Shown here piece by piece: positions 5,891 to 8,121 of a stretch of 8,121 nucleotides of DNA. The DNA comes from an uncultured Micrococcus sp. (GTDB lineage: Bacteria; Actinomycetota; Actinomycetes; Actinomycetales; Micrococcaceae), in contig CAMIOJ010000089.1 of the NCBI GenBank assembly GCA_946222435.1, forward strand, positions 1 to 8,121, written 5' to 3'. A model generated the notes under the pieces. That model was not told the DNA's origin. It did not search any database and saw only the letters and a list, made by a program, of their open reading frames with translations. How positions within the stretch are numbered: position 1 is the stretch's first letter; each line of letters opens with the position of its first letter. The position numbers were made by a program, and so were the translations under genes.

Positions 5891-6565
5891 TCAGCCGCGG
5901 GCCTTCAGGCCGGCGGGGGTCATGAGGCGCTGCACGAGCAGCAGGAGGCCGTCGGACACGAGGGCGAGCACGGCGATGAGCACGGCACCGGCGAGCATGG
6001 TCACGTAGTCCTGCACGGCGAGCGCGTCGAAGAGGTAGCGGCCGAGTCCGCCGAGGCCCAGGTAGGAGGCCACGGAGGTCGTGGCGATCACCTGGAGGGT
6101 GGCCGAGCGCAGCCCACCCATGGCCACGGGCAGGGCGATCGGCAGCTCCACCTGGCCGATCAGCTGGCCGGTGGAGTGGCCATTGGCGCGGGCGGCGTGG
6201 ACCACCTCGCGGGGCACGGCCTGCAGTCCGGCGTAGGTGCCGGCCAGTAGCGGCGGGACGGCGAGGATCACCAGCACGATCACGGTGGGGACCAGCGCCT
6301 GCCGCAGCCCGATGTCCAGGACGATCGCGAGGAAGGTCAACAGGCCGAGGGTCGGCAGGGCGCGCAGGGCGCTGGACAGGGCCACCACCACGCGGCGCCC
6401 CCGGCCGGTGTGGCCGATCCAGACGCCCACCGGGAAGGCGATGGCCGTGGCGATCACCAGGGCCAGCGCGGAGTAGCCGAGGTGCTCGAGCACGCGGGCG
6501 GGCACCCCGTTCGGGCCCGCCCAGTGGGCGGGGTCGGCGAACCAGGAGAACAGGTCGGCGATCAT
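5891..6565 (-). CDS. Osmoprotectant ABC transporter permease, second subunit
   Basis: This 224-residue inner-membrane subunit has the binding-protein-dependent transport system fold. About five or six hydrophobic segments are visible (for example about 31-50, 69-85, 91-108, 146-171 and 188-213). The cytoplasmic EAA loop that docks the ATPase is at about 123-142, with AARANGH followed by the conserved LP at 141-142. It should pair with the other permease to form the channel. ATG 6565 overlaps the TGA of the upstream permease (ATGA), and AGGAGG at 6578-6573 lies 7 bases upstream. The frame stays open far upstream through the neighbouring gene, but that part is a shadow translation. It resembles OpuCB/OpuCD/YehW-type permeases in length. 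Which of the two permeases corresponds to which in better-studied operons is not resolved here. Confidence 0.94.
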   Translation of the reverse strand: MIADLFSWFADPAHWAGPNGVPARVLEHLGYSALALVIATAIAFPVGVWIGHTGRGRRVVVALSSALRALPTLGLLTFLAIVLDIGLRQALVPTVIVLVILAVPPLLAGTYAGLQAVPREVVHAARANGHSTGQLIGQVELPIALPVAMGGLRSATLQVIATTSVASYLGLGGLGRYLFDALAVQDYVTMLAGAVLIAVLALVSDGLLLLVQRLMTPAGLKARG

Positions 6566-7296
6566 CGGCGCCCCTCCTGGACGGCGAGGTCGGGCACCGT
6601 GGCGAGTGCCGTCGTCGTGGTGTTCCGGGACGCACGACGACGGCCGCTCACCCGGGCGGCCTTCACCCGCCTCGTCCAGGGCATCAGCAGGGCGGCCAGC
6701 GCCACGAGGGCGAGGTCGAAGACGACGGCGAGGAGAGCCGTGCCCACGATGCCCACGACGATCTCGGTGACGAAGCTGCGCGCGTACCCCTCGGTGAAGA
6801 GGGTGCCCAGGGACTGCACGCCGATCAGCGCGCCGACGGAGACCAGGGAGAGCGTGGAGGCGCTGACCACGCGGGTGCCGGCGAGGATCGACTCTCCGGC
6901 CAGCGGCAGCTCCACCCGCCAGAACCGCTGCCAGGCGCTGTGGCCCTGGGCGGTGGCGGCGGTGAGGAGTTCGGCGTCCACGGCGTCGAAGGCCTCGGAG
7001 GCGCTGCGGGTGAGCAGGGCGACCCCGTAGAGGGTGAGGGCAATGACCACGTTGAGCGGATCGAGGATCTTGGTGCCCACCAGGCCCGGGAGGATGACGA
7101 AGACCGCCAGGGACGGGATGGCGTAGAGCAGGCTGGAGCCGCCCACGATCAGCCTCCGCCCCCAGCCGGTGGCGTTGGCGAGGCGTCCCAGGGGGAGGGA
7201 GATCAGGACGCTGAGCAACACGACCGGGGCGGCGATGGCGATGTGCCGCCAGGTCAGGGTCAGGATGAAGTCCAGGTTGGTGCTGATCCAGGTCAC
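6562..7296 (-). CDS. Osmoprotectant ABC transporter permease, first subunit
   Basis: This 244-residue membrane subunit is homologous in layout to its neighbour. Hydrophobic segments lie at about 18-37, 48-72, 82-95, 144-160 and 178-204. The EAA loop is at about 113-131 (AATAQGH, then VELP at 128-131), the coupling site for the ATPase. The start is GTG 7296, overlapping the TGA of the ATPase gene by 4 bases (GTGA), which indicates translational coupling. The C-terminal 35 or so residues after the last membrane segment are basic and threonine-rich and are probably cytoplasmic; this tail is longer than in the partner permease. The protein resembles OpuC/Yeh-type osmoprotectant permeases, acting with the adjacent ATPase, permease and lipoprotein. 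Confidence 0.94.
   Translation of the reverse strand: MTWISTNLDFILTLTWRHIAIAAPVVLLSVLISLPLGRLANATGWGRRLIVGGSSLLYAIPSLAVFVILPGLVGTKILDPLNVVIALTLYGVALLTRSASEAFDAVDAELLTAATAQGHSAWQRFWRVELPLAGESILAGTRVVSASTLSLVSVGALIGVQSLGTLFTEGYARSFVTEIVVGIVGTALLAVVFDLALVALAALLMPWTRRVKAARVSGRRRASRNTTTTALATVPDLAVQEGRR
6573..6578 (-). promoter_or_regulatory. Ribosome binding site of the second permease gene
   Basis: AGGAGG lies 7 bases before ATG 6565, within the end of the upstream permease gene. It fixes the start inside a frame that is otherwise open for some 1,200 bases further upstream. Confidence 0.7.
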
Positions 7297-8102
7297 GGCT
7301 GCACCAGCGTCCCGGCGACGCGGCCGGAGCCGTCCACCACGGTGGCGGTGCCGGCGCGGTCCTCCAGGTGCAGCGCGCGGCGGTCCCCGCCCACGAAGGA
7401 GCGGACGAAGTCATCCGCCGGATGCAGGAGGATGTCCTCCCCGGCGCCGTGCTGGGCGATCCGTGCGCCTTCGCGCAGGACGAGGACCTCGTCCCCGAGC
7501 AGGACGGCCTCGTCCACGTCATGGGTGACGAAGAGGACCGTCTTGGCGAGCTCGCGCTGGATGCGGAGCATCTCGGCCTGCAGGTCCGCGCGGACCACGG
7601 GGTCCACGGCGGAGAACGGCTCGTCCATGAGCAGGATGTCCGGGTCCGGGGCGAGGGCGCGGGCCACTCCCACGCGCTGGCGCTGGCCGCCGGACAGCTG
7701 CGCCGGGTAGCGCTTGGCCAGGGCCGTGGGCAGGCCGACGAGCTCCAGGAGCTCGTGCGCGTGGTCCCGGGCGGCGCGCGAGACACGGCCGGTCAGACGG
7801 GGCACGGTGAGGACGTTGTCCAGCACAGTGCGGTGCGGCAGCAGGCCGGCGTTCTGCATGACGTAGCCGATGCCGCGGCGCAGGCGGACGGGGTCCTGGG
7901 AGGCGACATCCTCCCCGTGGACCAGCACCCGGCCCGCGGTGGGGTCCACCATGCGGTTCACCATCTGCAGCAGGGTGGTCTTGCCGCAGCCGGAGGAGCC
8001 CAGCAGCACCGTGGTGGTGTGCGCGGGGACCTCCAGGGAGAAGTCCTCCACGGCGCAGGTGCCGTCCGGGAAGGTCTTCCCCACGTTCTCGAAGCGGATC
8101 AT
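7293..8102 (-). CDS. Osmoprotectant ABC transporter ATP-binding protein
   Basis: This 269-residue cytoplasmic ATPase drives solute import by the two permeases encoded next. All nucleotide-binding motifs are intact: Walker A G35-SSGCGKT-42, Q-loop Q83, signature LSGGQ (136-140) followed by RQRVGVARAL, Walker B ILLMDE (156-161) and switch histidine H194 (VTHD). After the H-loop, the sequence up to about residue 240 is typical of the glycine betaine/OpuCA-ProV branch. The protein then ends in about 30 residues, whereas many OpuCA/ProV relatives carry a pair of CBS domains that sense ionic strength or cyclic-di-AMP; there is no room for them here. ATG 8102 has a GGAG about 9 bases upstream. It is the first gene of the operon visible here; any promoter lies beyond the window edge, only 19 bases away. 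Confidence 0.96.
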   Translation of the reverse strand: MIRFENVGKTFPDGTCAVEDFSLEVPAHTTTVLLGSSGCGKTTLLQMVNRMVDPTAGRVLVHGEDVASQDPVRLRRGIGYVMQNAGLLPHRTVLDNVLTVPRLTGRVSRAARDHAHELLELVGLPTALAKRYPAQLSGGQRQRVGVARALAPDPDILLMDEPFSAVDPVVRADLQAEMLRIQRELAKTVLFVTHDVDEAVLLGDEVLVLREGARIAQHGAGEDILLHPADDFVRSFVGGDRRALHLEDRAGTATVVDGSGRVAGTLVQP

Positions 8103-8121
8103 GCGGGGGTACTCCAGGGGG

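Noticed and set aside
6566..7786. Apparent 631-residue extension of the second permease reaching into the ATPase gene
   Set aside because: The upstream part is an Arg/Pro-rich out-of-frame reading of the first permease and the ATPase. The permease itself begins at the ATGA overlap with its own AGGAGG.
1..8121. tRNA, rRNA, CRISPR arrays, insertion sequences, attachment sites
   Set aside because: Reading both strands showed no direct-repeat array, transposase, terminal inverted repeats or tRNA-like cloverleaf. Genes are intact and collinear.

Overview
The window is about 70% GC, every gene is on the minus strand, and the genes overlap by ATGA/GTGA junctions. Codons overwhelmingly end in G or C. 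This fits the chromosome of a high-GC actinobacterium, most likely of the Micrococcales (Kocuria/Micrococcus/Citricoccus-like). The genus is a guess from composition and protein character and was not tested. Read in the direction of transcription, coordinates run from high to low.

Region 1 (8102 to 4885) is a complete four-gene osmoprotectant ABC importer: an ATPase (7293-8102), two membrane permeases (6562-7296 and 5891-6565) and an OsmF/ProX-type substrate-binding lipoprotein (4885-5868). The first three genes are joined by 4-base overlaps. The binding-protein gene follows after 22 bases with its own strong ribosome binding site. The ATPase hydrolyses ATP, the permeases form the channel, and the lipoprotein delivers a quaternary-ammonium solute such as glycine betaine, choline or carnitine. 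A GC-rich hairpin immediately after the last stop codon is a likely terminator.

Region 2 (4884 to 4508) is a 377-base spacer. It holds a possible 44-codon membrane-protein ORF (4685-4819), an 8-bp inverted repeat overlapping the end of that ORF, and the leader of the next gene. Region 3 (4507 to 2942) is a single AGCS-family sodium:alanine/glycine symporter gene, followed by a hairpin that may terminate it.

Region 4 (2620 to 1, running off the edge) is the least ordinary part. It is a tightly coupled three-gene unit: a 116-residue WXG100-like helical protein, a 710-residue protein with a WXG-containing helical N-terminus and a C-terminal DUF1023 alpha/beta-hydrolase domain, and the start of a lipoprotein gene that the window cuts off. 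The order small helical partner, lipase-like enzyme with an ESX-type N-terminus, lipoprotein recalls type VII secretion effector/immunity cassettes. That role is inference; the gene calls and the coupling are read directly from the sequence.
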